Source: Hirsutella rhossiliensis
Taxonomy: Eukaryota; Ascomycota; Sordariomycetes; Hypocreales; Ophiocordycipitaceae
Direction of reading: 5' to 3'
DNA length: 64,000 nt
Assembly: GCF_020360975.1 (NCBI RefSeq)
Contig: NW_025408672.1
Coordinates: 3,968,001-4,032,000 of the forward strand
Made by a program: the position numbers and the translations under genes. Positions 63,288 through 64,000 of this stretch are shown here, piece by piece. Below the pieces are notes generated by a model. The model saw nothing but the letters and a program-made list of their open reading frames with translations. It did no database searches and was not told the origin of the DNA. Numbering within the stretch: position 1 is the stretch's first letter; each line of letters opens with the position of its first letter.

Positions 63288-64000
63288 ATATCCCCCTTCT
63301 CCCCCTCCTGTGCCTCTTGTCGATTCCGCCCAACTCCCAGTGGGAAGGAAAAGCTATGGGATGGGTGGGTGGGAAAATCTTGCTCTTCGCGCGGCCTGTA
63401 TCTCAGCCGATCGCGCAGTCCTTCGTCTTCTGCTTGCTCGCGGCCTCGTTCCATGCCGCTGTTGCAGATCTTGCCTGTCGCCCTAGTAGCCCTACCACTG
63501 CGCTCAGAACCATGTGCTTCGCTGCCGACCTAGGCATTCCGCTCTTTGTTGCGCCTTTGCGTCTTATGCCACTCGCTGCCTCTCCCGGTCAGGCCCGCGC
63601 CCTCGCACTGTTACCTGCAGTGTCACTTTGCTACTCCCGCGGCGACTCTCGTGGTGTGTTGCTTGCGGCCTCGTGACCTGGCCGTTCCAACGTTGTCGTA
63701 CGTGCCGTCCTCGTAGCCTCGTCCCTCTATCGTCCACATACTCCGTGTTGCCCTTGGTCTTACGCACCCGGCTGCGCTTCACGCCTTATCCGCCGCTCCG
63801 GCCCGCTCCGGCCCCTCTCCCTGGGCCCGCCTGACCGCTCCGACCGGCCGGCGGCTCGCCCCTCACTTCGTGTGCCTTGAGGAACGAAAGGCTCTTCCTT
63901 CCGCCCCTTCCGTAAACACGGACCGCATGGTGCCCCGTGCGCTCCCCAGCCACTCTTCACTGCCACCTACTTCCGGCCAAACAGAGCCACTGCTTCCTGC
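63288..64000 (-). other. Internal region of the right-edge LTR element, no coding recognised
   Basis: GC-rich, pyrimidine-rich plus strand. Frames on both strands are open by composition only (for example 155 codons at 63209-63676, which starts inside the LTR). No Gag, RT or integrase motif is visible in the 713 bp available. The end next to the 3' LTR would normally hold the end of pol, so it could be a non-autonomous element. Confidence 0.4.

Noticed and set aside
63209..63676. 155-codon open frame at the right edge
   Set aside because: It begins inside an LTR, has no recognisable domain, and is open because of GC-rich composition.

Overview
The window looks like a repeat-dense, gene-poor stretch of a filamentous ascomycete (Pezizomycotina) nuclear genome. 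Supporting signs are fungal pogo/Fot1-type DDE_1 transposases, fungal MULEs with SWIM zinc fingers, Tad1-like LINEs, a chromodomain Ty3/gypsy element, an AT-rich block with a RIP-type dinucleotide bias, very short introns with a TACTAAAC-like branch site, and fragments of typically fungal genes (hybrid histidine kinase, GRR1-like LRR protein, DUF3435 protein, TPR/CHAT-type repeats). No bacterial-style operon, rRNA or CRISPR array is present.

Layout. 1-4.7 kb: degenerate Ty1/copia element (minus), running off the left edge. 4.7-11.7 kb: a RIP-scarred block split by a complete chromovirus (5422-11488) with matching 257-bp LTRs and a 5-bp TATAT target duplication. 11.7-14.6 kb: a related LTR remnant, then a MULE. 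14.6-22.9 kb: a second copia element whose 3' end is split by a pogo element (14810-18550), itself split by a hAT element (16534-18321), each with its own target duplication. 22.9-23.25 kb: a carboxylesterase fragment. 23.25-31.1 kb: three head-to-tail LINE copies on the minus strand. 31.1-33.9 kb: a pogo-like element with 131-bp TIRs. 34-37.3 kb: a MULE end and a pogo relic. 37.4-39.8 kb: a 3'-truncated LINE of another family. 40-41.2 kb: a DUF3435 (tyrosine-recombinase family) fragment fused to a Tc1-type DDE_3 fragment. 41.2-50.5 kb: the only region with host-type genes: a hybrid histidine kinase fragment abutting TPR repeats, one intact two-exon GRDP-like gene with a threefold Cys-rich repeat, a frameshifted hypothetical gene, and a GRR1-like fragment that keeps its introns. 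51.3-53.25 kb: another pogo element. 53.3-61.7 kb: a LINE with both ORFs open apart from one MULE (57142-60017) with perfect TIRs and a 9-bp target duplication. 61.7-62.2 kb: a SINE with a tRNA-like head and a LINE-derived tail. 62.4-64 kb: a second copy of the pogo relic, cut by an LTR element that runs off the right edge.

How the parts relate. The region is a stratified record of insertions. Several elements date each other by nesting. The LINE/SINE arrays are joined 5' end to 3' tail at short tandem repeats. The LINE at 53.3-61.7 kb and the SINE share about 215 bp of 3' tail, the expected signature of a LINE-SINE partnership. Apart from the GRDP-like gene and the LINE ORF1 at 53.5 kb, nearly every reading frame here is broken or truncated.
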